NCBI RefSeq assembly: GCF_963583255.1
Contig: NC_084806.1
Span: 20,750,317-20,814,316 of the forward strand
Length of the DNA stretch: 64,000 bases
DNA from: Pyrus communis
Lineage: Eukaryota > Streptophyta > Magnoliopsida > Rosales > Rosaceae
Reading direction: 5' to 3'
The notes beneath the pieces are model-generated. The model saw only the letters and a program-made list of their open reading frames with translations. It was not told where the DNA came from and made no database searches. Within the stretch, counting starts at the first letter, position 1, and the number at the start of each line of letters is the position of its first letter. The translations under genes were made by a program, and so were the position numbers. Shown one piece after another: positions 36,118 through 46,984 of the stretch.

Positions 36118-36135
36118 TGGCGCCGTTGCCGGGGA
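36118..36135 (+). promoter_or_regulatory. Primer binding site (tRNA-Asp), AthB inverted block
   Basis: TGGCGCCGTTGCCGGGGA, a full match to the tRNA-Asp 3' complement, seven bases after the LTR end. Confidence 0.92.
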
Positions 36136-36244
36136 TTAGCAACTTTGCTAATCCCTTGTCTTTATTTTTATATTTTTTTGTTTTTCGTGCATTCTTATTT
36201 CAGATTCTTAGTTTGTTTGTTTCCTTGTTTTTTAGGTACTGTGT

Positions 36245-36960
36245 ATGACTCGTAGCTCTCGGCCTATTATAGAGAACATCTCCGACTTTGACGGTGGTTT
36301 TGAACGCACTTTGAGGAGAACGAGGAGTCAACAAGAGCCACCACAACCTCCACCACAACCTGGGCTTGAAGAAGACGAAGTAGGTGTAGAAGAAAAGCCC
36401 ACGGATCAGATTTTTGAAGAAGAACAAGCCATGGCAGCAGATAATAGAACCATCAAGGAGCTTTCGGCCTCGGGTTTGGATAATGCATTGCCTCTTTGTA
36501 TCCAATACCCCACGGCTGCAGAGGGGAAGACTGAGGAATTTGAACTCAAATCCAGTTTGTTACACCATATTCCGAAGTTCCATGGTTTGTCTATGGAAGA
36601 CCCCAACAAACACTTGAAGGAGTTCGAGGTGGTTTGTTCGAGCATGACCCCCGTCAATGTGGATGGGAGTATACTGAAGATGAAGGCCTTTCCATTTTCA
36701 CTTATGGACAAGGCCAAAGATTGGCTCTACGAACTAGCCCCGGGAACTGTGACTTCGTGGGAGAGTATGAAGCGTGCTTTCTTGGAGAAATTCTTCCCTA
36801 CTTCGAGAGTGATTCTCCTACGGAAGAAAATTAGTGGTATTCAACAAAATCATGGTGAGACATTCCCGGCTTATTATGAGCGCTTCAAGGGCCTTGTAGC
36901 TTCATGTCCCCAACATCAAATGAAGGAGGAACTTCTCCTTCAATATTTCTATGAGGGCCT
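36245..36960 (+). pseudogene. AthB gag, 5' part (interrupted by AthC)
   Basis: The ATG at 36245 begins MTRSSRPIIENISDFDGGF, parallel to the AthC gag start. It includes [20 protein letters not shown] and the retrotransposon-gag core ([35 protein letters not shown]). The frame is cut after QYFYEG by AthC and resumes at 49483 ([11 protein letters not shown]). Confidence 0.9.
36956..36960. repeat. TSD (GGCCT) of AthC, left copy
   Basis: GGCCT precedes AthC; the second copy is at 49478-49482. Removing AthC plus one copy restores the gag frame. Confidence 0.97.
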
Positions 36961-37279
36961 TGATAGAAGCATATTTATGCGCCTTTGTTAGCTAGTTCTT
37001 ATGCATTTATGTTGTGTTTTCTTACTTAATTTAGTGTTTAAAGTCATTTTCGTGTGTTTATAGGTTCATATGGCTAAGGATGCAAAAGGATGCCATTCGG
37101 AGCCTTTTGGAGCAAATTAGAGATTGGAATGGATTGCATATGCTTAAAGCCAAGTAGATGGACGAAATTGAAGACCAAAGGAATGAAAATGAAGAACAAA
37201 GAGTTCACATTCATCACCAACACAACCATACATCCACACATTCTTTCTCCATCATTGCCGTGCAAAACACCATCATTTC

Positions 37280-37880
37280 AGCCACATGCACATTCCACTT
37301 AATCATTTCAGATTTCCACCATCAACAAAGAACCATTCATTAATCATTTACACTTTAATCATTCAACCACATTCACACATCACCCATTCACCTTTGTGCC
37401 ATGCTTCTACCTTTGTTCAAGCCCTTCCACATAACCTACCTTCATTCATTCAGAAAAAGCATTCCTTGCCGTGGCTTACATGCACTTCCCACTACCTTTC
37501 ATTTCAGCCAAATCACATGCATTCCCACATGCATTTCCACCCACATACACCCATAATCATTCAACACATGCATCCATAATCATCTCTCAAAACCGTGCAT
37601 TTCATGTTCATTCCAACCTTTATTCCACATGCACTCCCTTTAAATAATCAACCCACATGCACCATTCAAACATGAACCCATTCACCACCAGAAAACAACC
37701 ATGCCGTGGGTTCCCATTCCAGATTTCCAACATTCCCTTTTATTTTCTGTCAAAACACATGCATTCCCACCCTTTAATCACATGCATTTCTGCCACATGC
37801 ATCTCCCATCACCATTTCAGCTTTCCACCTAATTCCTAGTCATCATGTTCCCCCCATTTCACCTATAAATAAGCATGCAT
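37280..37880 (+). promoter_or_regulatory. CATGCA (RY-element) cluster in AthC U3
   Basis: About eleven CATGCA hexamers occur in 600 bases upstream of and around the TATA box, many as CACATGCATT. Chance would give well under one. CATGCA is the core of RY elements bound by B3-domain seed regulators (ABI3/FUS3/LEC2). It is repeated in the 3' LTR at 47304-47904. Confidence 0.55.
37862..37873 (+). promoter_or_regulatory. TATA box of AthC 5' LTR
   Basis: CCTATAAATAAG, in the same relative position as CTATAAAT in the AthA, AthB and AthD LTRs. Confidence 0.7.
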
Positions 37881-39458
37881 TGCAGCCACAAAACACACAC
37901 TCTTCCATTTCAGAAAACCATCTCTCATACACATTCATTCACGCCAGAAATTCCTCCCCTCTCTCTAGCACTACCATACTTCACCATTCTTCATATTTTC
38001 TGCCCAAAAACACTCCTTACCTTCCCCTACATCCATCCCTACCCTAAACACATCCTTCTACATCATCCATAACCCCCAAAACTCACCAAAACCCCTTGTG
38101 CCGCAGCAACTAGAGGAGAAGAGGCCTAAACGTTCATACAATTCAAGATTGAGTTGTTGGAATTTTTAGGTGTACTTCGATTCTTGTTTTCAATGTTTAC
38201 TTTGTTATTACTCTCTAAGTTTGTTGTAATCATGAGTGGCTAAACCCCTAATTAGTTAGGGGAAAGTTTGAAGCCATGGATATGTTTGAAATATGAATTG
38301 ATTTCTTCCAATTGTGATTTGTTAATTTGTGATTGCAATTCAATTATCATGTTTATTAAAGACTTGTTTTTGTATGTTGATTAGGGATGCATACTTAGTC
38401 TTCATGCATAAACTCGATGCTAGTTTATAAACGAGTTTCACCTAATCGTCACAAGTTTATAAACATGAGTAGTGAAGGTTGCTAGTCACAACCGCGTTAA
38501 TTGAATTCTTGGCAAAAGTATCATGCATTCATAGTTACAATTGCCTCGTCAACACTTATAATTTTCATAGAGCATAATGATCTCTCATTGTATCTCTTCT
38601 ATGCATTCATGTTGAGAACCATTGGAGAATGATTTGAATTGTCGCATGCATCATCCAATTCAATAACTTAAGGAAAATTTGAGAGTTAATTAGTGCATCA
38701 CGGTTAACTTGGGGTGTTGAGCATCATAGTTAATGAAAAACAATTGGAGAATCGATTCATATATAAATGTGTCATGTGTGGAGAATGGACCTCTAACTAA
38801 TCCATCCATCATCTTGTTTCTCAAATTCGTTTTACAATCTGTTTCGTTTATTAACTTGTTTTGTTATTTCAATTTTCGTATAAATCTAAATCCCCCTTTA
38901 CTTTAATGTCCAATTTAGTTAGAAATCAATTTAGTTTGTGCTTTTAAGTGTTTTGATTCATTTTATTTCCCAATTTCGTCCAAATTCACCAAACTGCTCA
39001 AAACTGCCCAGAAAGTGATTTTAAGGCAGTTTTGAGTGTTTTGGGTGATGTTTGAGTCTTTTGGTTTGTTTTAATGTTTTAAGTGTTTAGTTTTACATTC
39101 TTTGAGTTAGTTTAGTGTTTTAGTTTAGTGTTTTTACATTCTTGAGTCAAGTTATTACTTAATTTCGTCCAAATTTGTGTTTGTGCTCAAATCTGCCCAA
39201 AAAGTGGTTTTTAGGCAGATTTGAGTGTGTTTGTGTTGTTTTGAGTCTTTTGGTTTGTCTTAGTGTTTTAAAGTTTAGTTTTGCATTCTTTGAGTCTAGT
39301 AAGTGTTTTATATTGTGTTCTTACGTTTTTGAGTCAATTTCACATTGATTAGCATCCCTAGTTAATCCCCGGTCTAGAACGATCCCTATTTGCTCATTTA
39401 CTACAATTGTCATCCATAGGGTTTAATTTGTGTGTTTAACTATTTTCGCATCAAATTT

Positions 39459-39476
39459 TGGCGTCGTTGCCGGGGA
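39459..39476 (+). promoter_or_regulatory. AthC primer binding site
   Basis: TGGCGTCGTTGCCGGGGA starts five bases after the LTR. It is the tRNA-Asp complement with one mismatch (GTC where the other elements have GCC). Confidence 0.9.
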
Positions 39477-39577
39477 TTAGCAAAATTGCTAATCCCTTGT
39501 ATTTTTGCCGTATGTTTTTAGTGTAATTTACCTAGTTTTCTTATTTTGTTTTGTTTTCTTGGTTTAGGTACTAGTGC

Positions 39578-42500
39578 ATGACGCGGAGTTCTCAAACTGT
39601 GCATGCACATATCTTGGACTTTAACGACGATTTTGAACGTGATTTGAGAAGAAAGAGGAGGCATCCCGAACCTAGTGAACCTAGTGAACCTAGTTCAAGT
39701 TCAGAGGCCGAATCTGAGTTTGAAAGTGTGGAAGAAGAAGTTATGGCAGCGGACAATCGGACCATTAAAGAGCTTTCGGCCTCGGGGTTGGCCAATGCCG
39801 CACCATTATGCATTCAATACCCCGCGGCTGCCCAAGGCAAGACCGATGAATTCGAGTTGAAGTCAAGCTTGTTGCACCACATTCCGAAATACCATGGGCT
39901 TTCCATGGAAGATCCCAACAAGCATCTCAAGGAGTTCGAGGTTGTTTGTTCGAGCATGACACCCATAAATGTCGATGGGAACATTCTAATGATGAAAGCT
40001 TTTCCATTCTCTCTTGTGGAAAAAGCTAAGGATTGGCTTTATGAATTGGCACCCGGGACCGTTACTTCTTGGGAGAGCATGAAGAGAGCGTTCTTGGAGA
40101 AGTTCTTCCCTACTTCAAGAGTCATTCTCTTGAGGAAGAAAATTAGCGGAATCCAACAAAGTCAAGGAGAATCTTTTCCGGCATACTACGAGCGTTTTAA
40201 AGCCCTTGTTGCATCATGTCCTCAACATCAAATGAAGGAGGAGCTTCTCCTTCAATATTTCTATGAGGGCCTTCTTCCCATTGAAAGGCAAATGCTCGAT
40301 GCTTCGGCGGGAGGTGCATTGGTGGACAAAACTCCTATGTCGGCCAAGACCCTAATTGCAAACCGTGCTCTAAATGCACAACAATATGAAGGACTTGGGC
40401 AAAGGGACCCCCCACGGCAACACTTGAATGAGGTAAGTTCTCAATCCGATATTCAATCTCAGATAGCTAATCTTACTTCTATTGTGTCTCAGATGGCCGA
40501 AGGAATGAAGATACAAGGACCGATTGTATGTGGTGTATGTTCTATCCAAGGACACCCTTCGGAAAAATGCCCTCAATTGATTGAGAATGGGGGATGGGAG
40601 AGTGCAAATGCCATTGGATTTCCGAGCCACAATCAACCAAGGAATGATCCATATTCCAACACATACAATCCGGGTTGGAGAGACCATCCAAACTTCAAGT
40701 GGAGGGAACCTCAACAACCTCAACAACAAGGAGGCTTTAGACAACAACCCCCGGGGTTCTACACCAAGCCATTCGGCCCCAATCCAAACCAAGCACAACC
40801 TGCCCAAAACAATCAAGGTACGTCGTTGGGAAATGAAACACTTCTTAAATTACTTACCAATTTGTCTCAGGGGCAAGAGGATCAAACCAAAGCCATGCAA
40901 AACCAAGACAAAAGGGTGGATCACTTGGAGAAACAAATTGGGCAGATTGCGGAATTTGTAGGACAATTCCGAGACAAAGGCAAGCTCCCTAGCTCAACCA
41001 TTGTCAATCCAAGGGGAGGATTCGAATCTGCCAAGGCAATCATGTTGAGAAGTGGTAAGGAGGTCGAAACCACCCCAAGCACGTCCAAAACAAGTCAAGA
41101 AGAGGACGTGTTGCTGCAAGAAGAGGAGGAACAAGGAATAAAGGCCACAGCAAGGGTGAAAGAATCTTTGCCGCAGCCCCCTATTGTGCCAAAACCGTCC
41201 AATATGCCTAAGGTAAGTCCAAATTCGACTTTGTCAAGTTCTATTCCACTAAACGTGCCCTTTCCTAGCAGGTTTAGGCAATCAAAGAAGGAGGAGAGTG
41301 AAAAGGACATTTTGGAAACCTTTAGGAAAGTTCAAGTTAACATTCCGCTCCTTGATGCAATCAAGCAAGTCCCTAAGTATGCCAAGTTCTTAAAAGAGCT
41401 TTGCACAACGAGGAAGAGGATTTCAAACAAGGAGGTGGTCCAGGTAAGTGAAAATGTCTCTGCTGTGTTACAAAGGAAATTACCCCCTAAATGCAAAGAT
41501 CCGGGTAGTTTTACAATTCCGTGCGTTATTGGTAATACTAAGTTTGAACAATGCATGTTAGACTTAGGGGCTTCGATTAATGTTATGCCATACTCTATTT
41601 ATGCATCTATGAACTTAGGTGAGCTTAAAAATGATGGTGTGATAATTCAATTAGCCGATCGTTCTAATGCATATCCAAAGGGTGTTTTGGAAGATGTTTT
41701 GGTACAGGTTGATAACTTGATTTTTCCAGCGGATTTCTACGTGCTTGACATGGAGGATTCACCCCATTCCACCCCATTACCGATTCTATTAGGGAGGCCC
41801 TTCATGAAAACAGCCCGCACCAAGATAGATGTGTTTAAAGGAACTTTAACGATGGAATTTGATGGGGAAGTCATTGATTTCAATCTTTCTGAAAGTATTA
41901 AATTTCCTAAGGACGATCATTCTTGCTTTTCTATTGATATAATTGATGATTTGGCGCAGGAATTTCTCGATTCTTTGGAGAGGGATACACTTGAAACAAC
42001 AATTGCACAAGGAATTGGGCAAAAATCTGGTTTTGCCGTGCCTAGAAGTGAAGATGAGGCCGAGATGGTTGCTGCACTTGAGTCATTGCCACAACACTTT
42101 GGTAAGCCTCCAAAACCGAGTCCAATTCCTGTTTCGACTAACAAGTTGTTACCTTCAGTGATTCAGGCACCCATTCTTGAGCTTAAACCATTGCCGGATC
42201 ATTTGAAGTATGTCTATTTGGGAGACAATGAGACGTTGCCTGTCATAGTTTCCTTATCCCTCACAGCAATGGAGGAGGAGAAATTGATTCGGGTGTTGAA
42301 AGAGCACAAGACGGCCATAGGATGGACCTTGGCCGACATAAAGGGTATTAGTCCTACAACTTGCATGCATCGCATACTTTTAGAGGAGGGGGCTAAACCA
42401 ACCAGAGAGGCTCAACGCCGGCTCAACCCTCCAATGATGGAAGTTGTGAAAAAGGAGATTATCAAGCTTCTAGATTGTGGGGTGATCTATCCTATCTCGG

Positions 42501-45079
42501 ATAGCCGTTGGGTTTCACCGGTTCAAGTTGTGCCAAAGAAATCCGGAGTGACTGTGGTGAAGAATGAAGAAGATGAACTTGTGCCTACACGCATTCAAAC
42601 CGGTTGGAGGGTGTGCATTGACTATAGAAAGCTAAATGCCACAACAAGGAAAGATCACTTCCCTTTGCCATTCATTGATCAAATGCTTGAAAGGTTAGCC
42701 GGTCATTCTTTTTATTGCTTTCTTGATGGTTATTCGGGTTATAATCAAATTGTCATAACGCCGGATGATCAAGAAAAGACCACCTTTACTTGTCCATTTG
42801 GTACTTTTGCATATCGTCGTATGCCATTTGGTTTATGCAATGCACCGGCCACTTTCCAACGATGCATGGTAAGTATCTTCTCTGATTATGTTGAAAAGAT
42901 AATTGAAGTATTTATGGACGATTTTAGTGTGTTTGGAGACTCATTTGATGCTTGTTTGCATAATCTCACTTTAATCTTGAAAAGATGCATGGAAACTAAC
43001 CTTGTTTTGAATTGGGAAAAATGTCATTTTATGGTTAAACAAGGTATAGTTTTGGGTCATATCATCTCTGAAAAAGGAATTGAAGTTGATAAGTCTAAAA
43101 TAGATCTTGTACGTCACTTACCCTCTCCTACGTCGGTTAGAGAGGTCCGTTCTTTTCTTGGCCATGCAGGATTCTATCGACGATTTATCAAGGACTTTTC
43201 CAAGATTGCACAACCCCTATGCCGCCTACTCCAAAAGGATGTGTCTTTTGAGTTCAACGAGGCGTGTGAGAAGGCATTCAAGCATCTAAAAGACTTACTC
43301 ACCACGGCACCCATCATAACTCCCCCGGATTGGTCCATTCCCTTTGAATTGATGTGTGATGCATCGGATTATGCACTTGGGGCTGTTTTGGGTCAAAGGA
43401 AAAATAAACAGCCACATGTTATTTATTATGCTTCACGCACTTTAAATGATGCTCAATTGAATTATTCTACAACCGAAAAAGAACTTTTGGGGGTTGTATT
43501 TGCTTTAGATAAGTTTAGATCATATCTTCTTGGTACTAAAGTAATTGTTTTCACTGACCATGCAGCCTTGAAGTATCTTCTCACCAAAAAGGAGGCTAAG
43601 CCAAGACTCATTCGTTGGATGCTCCTACTTCAAGAGTTCGATCTTGAAATCCGAGACAAGAAAGGGTGTGAAAACGTGGTGGCTGACCACCTAAGTAGAA
43701 TGGTGCGTGAGGAAGAGTCCACCCCCATTTTAGAAACGTTTCCGGATGAGCAACTTCTGTCCATTGAGGTAAGAACCCCTTGGTATGCCGATTTGGTCAA
43801 TTTCTTGGTGTCTAAGCAAGTTCCTAGTACCCTAAACAAGTTCCAACGTGATAAACTTGTTCATGATGCACGTTTTTATGTTTGGGATGATCCATATTTA
43901 TGGAAATTCTGCCCAGATCAGATTGTGCGTAGATGTGTGCCCGAATCTGAATTTAATTCCATTCTTACATTCTGCCATACTTATGCATGTGGGGGACATT
44001 TTGGCACCCAAAGGACAGCCCTAAAGGTGTTACAATCTGGATTTTATTGGCCTAATCTCTTTAAAGATGCTAAAATGTTTTGTGTAATATGCGATAAGTG
44101 TCAAAGAACAGGTAACATAGGGCCTAAGGACCAAATGCCGCAACAATCTCTCTCCTTTGTGGAAATTTTTGATGTTTGGGGTATTGATTTCATGGGCCCC
44201 TTCCCTCCATCTTTTGGTTTCACTTATATCTTGCTAGCTGTCGATTATGTTTCCAAATGGGTGGAAGCCAAAGCCACCCGTACTAACGATTCTAAGGTTG
44301 TTGCAGATTTTGTGAAATCTAATATTTTTGCTAGGTTTGGGATGCCACGAGTTTTAATTAGTGATGGGGGTTCTCACTTTCGTAACCGCACCATTGAAGC
44401 TTTGCTCAAGAAGTACAACGTTACTCATAAGGTTTCCACACCTTATCACCCTCAAACCAATGGGCAAGCGGAGGTTTCAAATAGGGAGATCAAACAAGTC
44501 CTAGAGAAAACCGTGGGACCCTCAAGAAGAGATTGGAGTTTGCGCTTGGACGATGCATTGTGGGCCTATCGTACGGCTTACAAAACTCCCCTTGGCATGT
44601 CACCTTTTCGGCTTATATATGGTAAGCCATGTCATTTGCCCGTTGAGTTAGAGCACAAGGCACATTGGGCTGTGAAAACCTTCAATTTGGACATAGACGC
44701 TGCTGGAGTTCATAGGAAGCTCCAATTAGATGAACTTGAGGAGATTAGGAACGAGGCTTACGAGAATGCTCGCATCTACAAGGACAAGACGAAGGCTTAT
44801 CATGATAAGATGCTTCGTACCAAAACGTTCTCCAAGGGGCAGAAAGTGTTGTTTTTTGATTCAAGACTTCGGTTATTCCCTGGTAAGTTACGTTCTAAAT
44901 GGATTGGACCTCTTGTTGTTACTAATGTTTTTCCTCATGGTGCAGTCCAAGTCCAAAGCTTAAAAAGTGGCCACGAGTTCAAGGTGAACGGACATAGATT
45001 GAAGCCATACTATGAGAACTTTGTGGAGCATGTCGTGGAGGAGATCCCACTCCATGCCGTGGGCTCTAATGGAGCATGA
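39578..45079 (+). CDS. AthC gag-pol polyprotein (1833 aa)
   Basis: A single open frame encodes all replication proteins. Approximate residues: gag core 75-250; CCHC knuckle [15 protein letters not shown] near 318; protease [12 protein letters not shown] near 660. RT runs from about 930, with [22 protein letters not shown], the [14 protein letters not shown] block near 1085 and the FMDDFSVFG active site near 1112. RNase H has [12 protein letters not shown] near 1260 and [11 protein letters not shown]. Integrase has the zinc finger [14 protein letters not shown]...CDKCQ (about 1466-1512) and the DDE core [18 protein letters not shown] and [10 protein letters not shown] (about 1534-1633). There is no stop or frameshift. 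The ATG follows a non-coding leader after the PBS. The domain order and FMDD place it in the Athila lineage by family knowledge. Confidence 0.96.
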   Translation: MTRSSQTVHAHILDFNDDFERDLRRKRRHPEPSEPSEPSSSSEAESEFESVEEEVMAADNRTIKELSASGLANAAPLCIQYPAAAQGKTDEFELKSSLLHHIPKYHGLSMEDPNKHLKEFEVVCSSMTPINVDGNILMMKAFPFSLVEKAKDWLYELAPGTVTSWESMKRAFLEKFFPTSRVILLRKKISGIQQSQGESFPAYYERFKALVASCPQHQMKEELLLQYFYEGLLPIERQMLDASAGGALVDKTPMSAKTLIANRALNAQQYEGLGQRDPPRQHLNEVSSQSDIQSQIANLTSIVSQMAEGMKIQGPIVCGVCSIQGHPSEKCPQLIENGGWESANAIGFPSHNQPRNDPYSNTYNPGWRDHPNFKWREPQQPQQQGGFRQQPPGFYTKPFGPNPNQAQPAQNNQGTSLGNETLLKLLTNLSQGQEDQTKAMQNQDKRVDHLEKQIGQIAEFVGQFRDKGKLPSSTIVNPRGGFESAKAIMLRSGKEVETTPSTSKTSQEEDVLLQEEEEQGIKATARVKESLPQPPIVPKPSNMPKVSPNSTLSSSIPLNVPFPSRFRQSKKEESEKDILETFRKVQVNIPLLDAIKQVPKYAKFLKELCTTRKRISNKEVVQVSENVSAVLQRKLPPKCKDPGSFTIPCVIGNTKFEQCMLDLGASINVMPYSIYASMNLGELKNDGVIIQLADRSNAYPKGVLEDVLVQVDNLIFPADFYVLDMEDSPHSTPLPILLGRPFMKTARTKIDVFKGTLTMEFDGEVIDFNLSESIKFPKDDHSCFSIDIIDDLAQEFLDSLERDTLETTIAQGIGQKSGFAVPRSEDEAEMVAALESLPQHFGKPPKPSPIPVSTNKLLPSVIQAPILELKPLPDHLKYVYLGDNETLPVIVSLSLTAMEEEKLIRVLKEHKTAIGWTLADIKGISPTTCMHRILLEEGAKPTREAQRRLNPPMMEVVKKEIIKLLDCGVIYPISDSRWVSPVQVVPKKSGVTVVKNEEDELVPTRIQTGWRVCIDYRKLNATTRKDHFPLPFIDQMLERLAGHSFYCFLDGYSGYNQIVITPDDQEKTTFTCPFGTFAYRRMPFGLCNAPATFQRCMVSIFSDYVEKIIEVFMDDFSVFGDSFDACLHNLTLILKRCMETNLVLNWEKCHFMVKQGIVLGHIISEKGIEVDKSKIDLVRHLPSPTSVREVRSFLGHAGFYRRFIKDFSKIAQPLCRLLQKDVSFEFNEACEKAFKHLKDLLTTAPIITPPDWSIPFELMCDASDYALGAVLGQRKNKQPHVIYYASRTLNDAQLNYSTTEKELLGVVFALDKFRSYLLGTKVIVFTDHAALKYLLTKKEAKPRLIRWMLLLQEFDLEIRDKKGCENVVADHLSRMVREEESTPILETFPDEQLLSIEVRTPWYADLVNFLVSKQVPSTLNKFQRDKLVHDARFYVWDDPYLWKFCPDQIVRRCVPESEFNSILTFCHTYACGGHFGTQRTALKVLQSGFYWPNLFKDAKMFCVICDKCQRTGNIGPKDQMPQQSLSFVEIFDVWGIDFMGPFPPSFGFTYILLAVDYVSKWVEAKATRTNDSKVVADFVKSNIFARFGMPRVLISDGGSHFRNRTIEALLKKYNVTHKVSTPYHPQTNGQAEVSNREIKQVLEKTVGPSRRDWSLRLDDALWAYRTAYKTPLGMSPFRLIYGKPCHLPVELEHKAHWAVKTFNLDIDAAGVHRKLQLDELEEIRNEAYENARIYKDKTKAYHDKMLRTKTFSKGQKVLFFDSRLRLFPGKLRSKWIGPLVVTNVFPHGAVQVQSLKSGHEFKVNGHRLKPYYENFVEHVVEEIPLHAVGSNGA

Positions 45080-45091
45080 ACGTGTCTTCGT

Positions 45092-45140
45092 CCGGCTGCA
45101 AGACGTTAAAGAAAGCGCTACTTGGGAGGCAACCCATGCA
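45092..45140 (+). other. Post-pol GGGAGGCAACCC motif, AthC
   Basis: Thirteen bases after the pol stop: CCGGCTGCAAGACG, TTAAAGAAAGCGCTACTT, GGGAGGCAACCCATGCA. It is the same as AthB, although the flanking non-coding sequence has diverged. It contains AGCGCT and GGG...CCC self-pairing. Confidence 0.75.
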
Positions 45141-45312
45141 ATTCAACAAAGGAAGCTCAAGGAATCACTCCAATTCCAGATTTGCGTTCCTAAACCCTTC
45201 ACTTTGTTGTTTATTTCGAATCTGCCTATTTAGTTGTTTTACTTGCTGTTTGTGTGTTTCTTTGTGTTTTGTGTGATTTTATGCTTGAAACATTGAGGAC
45301 AATGTTTGATTT

Positions 45313-45328
45313 AAGTGTGTGGGGGTAA
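45313..45328 (+). promoter_or_regulatory. Internal polypurine-like tract 1 in AthC
   Basis: AAGTGTGTGGGGGTAA follows TTGAGGACAATGTTTGATTT; equivalents lie in AthB (5460, 8120, 14346) and AthD (27915). It could be a second plus-strand primer. Confidence 0.45.
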
Positions 45329-46114
45329 CTAAGTGTTTTTGATGCAAATTCATGGGATTTTATCACCCTTTACTTATAGACTTGTTCCTTGCTGTTTTTA
45401 AGTGTTTTTAAGCAGTTTTGGTGTGTTTTAGTGTGTTTTGAAGTAAAAATCCGAAAATCACATAAAAATTTGAAAAATTTGTTTTAAAAACCCAAAAAGA
45501 GTTGTTTTCAAAGTGTTTTTGTGTGTTTGTTTTTGTTTTAGGGTACCTTCCAACACAATGATGAGGATTCGGTTTGTAATTACATGGCTGTTAAAGAGAA
45601 TGATTAACATGGATGAAAGTTTGATTTACTCTTTGTGTATGCTTGGTTGTGGTTATAACTTATGACTTCACATGCAATCATAAAAAATAAAAAATCAGTT
45701 TTTGTAACATGCTTGAAGGAAGGAACTCAAATTAACGCTACAACCTTATGAGACTTGAGCCTAAACGTTTATTTGGAGAGTTAGAATCTGTGCATTTTTG
45801 TTTTCTAACTCGTTGCATGATCTCATTATTCTTTGCTTGGTTACTACTTAGAGGCGTTTCATCATTTAGTTCCAAATGCTAGAACTCATGCCCATTTCAT
45901 TCAAAGCATGTTATTGATTTGCATAACACAGATTCAAGATGAAGTTGTGTAGTGACCACCACCTTAGCCATATTGCCGTGTATCCCATGTCATTTTATGT
46001 TTAAGTTAACCCACATTATCCTCACCTAGCCTAGATTAGGACCATCCACACCCTTGTTCTTAAAGCTTAGTAAAGCATGATTCAAATTGAATTTCTTTCG
46101 ATTTATGTTGGCAG

Positions 46115-46135
46115 AAAACAAGTGTGGGGGAAGTG
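46115..46135 (+). promoter_or_regulatory. Internal polypurine-like tract 2 in AthC
   Basis: ACAAGTGTGGGGGAAGTG shares AAGTGTGGGGGAA with the 3' tract at 46971-46984. Equivalents occur near 4640 (AthB) and 27070 (AthD). Confidence 0.45.
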
Positions 46136-46970
46136 TTCTTGTGTGAGAATTTGTGTGCCATAGGCACGGCATGAAAGAAAAGAAAAAGAAAAAAAAAAAA
46201 AAAAAAAAAAGGCGTGAAAAGTATGAAAAAGAGTTGAAAAGTTGTGAAAAAGAATTCCAAAGTATTGTTTGTTGAAGTAAGGGTCCAAAACAATGAATTC
46301 GGCCCTAAGGAGTTGTCTAAGTCTTCCCCTTGTGTTTTAAAGTTAATTTCTGCAATCTAAATGAATTCTAAGTCTTAAGTACACTACTTTGCTTACTATT
46401 ACTTGAAGAACGCTTGTTCTCCTTATCTTTTCTTTGTTAACCACTACCCCAAGCCCCGTTACAACCCTTGACTTCATTCTTGAGTGTTATGTGTTTCAAT
46501 TTGTGGAGTTTGAATTTGGTATGAGCATATGGTCATTAGTTCTCGCATCTAAGTAGTAGCATTCCATTCATGAGATCATTTCTAAACATGCTTATTAACT
46601 CCATAAATTGCGTTCTTTGTTATACGTATATGTGAGCATTCGTTTTCATATTTACATCAATCTTCTCACATATAACTAGTATAGGGTGTGTAGTTAGAAA
46701 ATCTGAGTGAAAATTGAGTGCATATCTTGTAAGGATTGAGCAAATTCTCTAAGGCATGTTACTACATTCAAAACATTCTTTTAATCGATTAATTGTGAAC
46801 TAGTAAGTGGTGACTATGATTAAGTATGTTTTCAATTGTAAAGATGACTCAAATCTGTGGGGATGATGATTTTTAACTTGTCATGTACCATTGGAAGTCC
46901 CTGAGGTGAACGTTGGAAGGTTTAGGTTATGTTTTGTTTCTTTGTTTTGCTCGAGGACTAGCAAAAGCTA

Positions 46971-46984
46971 AGTGTGGGGGAATT
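46971..46984 (+). promoter_or_regulatory. AthC 3' polypurine tract
   Basis: AGTGTGGGGGAATT immediately before the 3' LTR start TGATAG. Confidence 0.85.

Larger units (their letters stand above)
36961..39453 (+). mobile_element. AthC 5' LTR
   Basis: TGATAGAAGC to TTTTCGCATCA. U3 is C/A-rich with many CATGCA motifs (37280-37880); a CCTATAAATAAG TATA box lies at 37862-37873. The His/Ser/Pro-rich ORFs here are compositional artefacts. Confidence 0.95.
45141..46970 (+). mobile_element. AthC post-pol non-coding region
   Basis: In many Athila elements this is where an env-like gene sits. Here I find no long frame, signal peptide or membrane segment. It holds purine tracts at 45313-45328 and 46115-46135, both resembling the 3' polypurine tract, and a poly-A stretch near 46190-46210. 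Confidence 0.8.

Noticed and set aside
37090..38072. Several His/Ser/Pro-rich ORFs of 60-97 codons in AthC LTRs (also 47114-48096)
   Set aside because: They overlap in different frames of a C/A-rich LTR U3 and recur in both LTRs; composition explains them.
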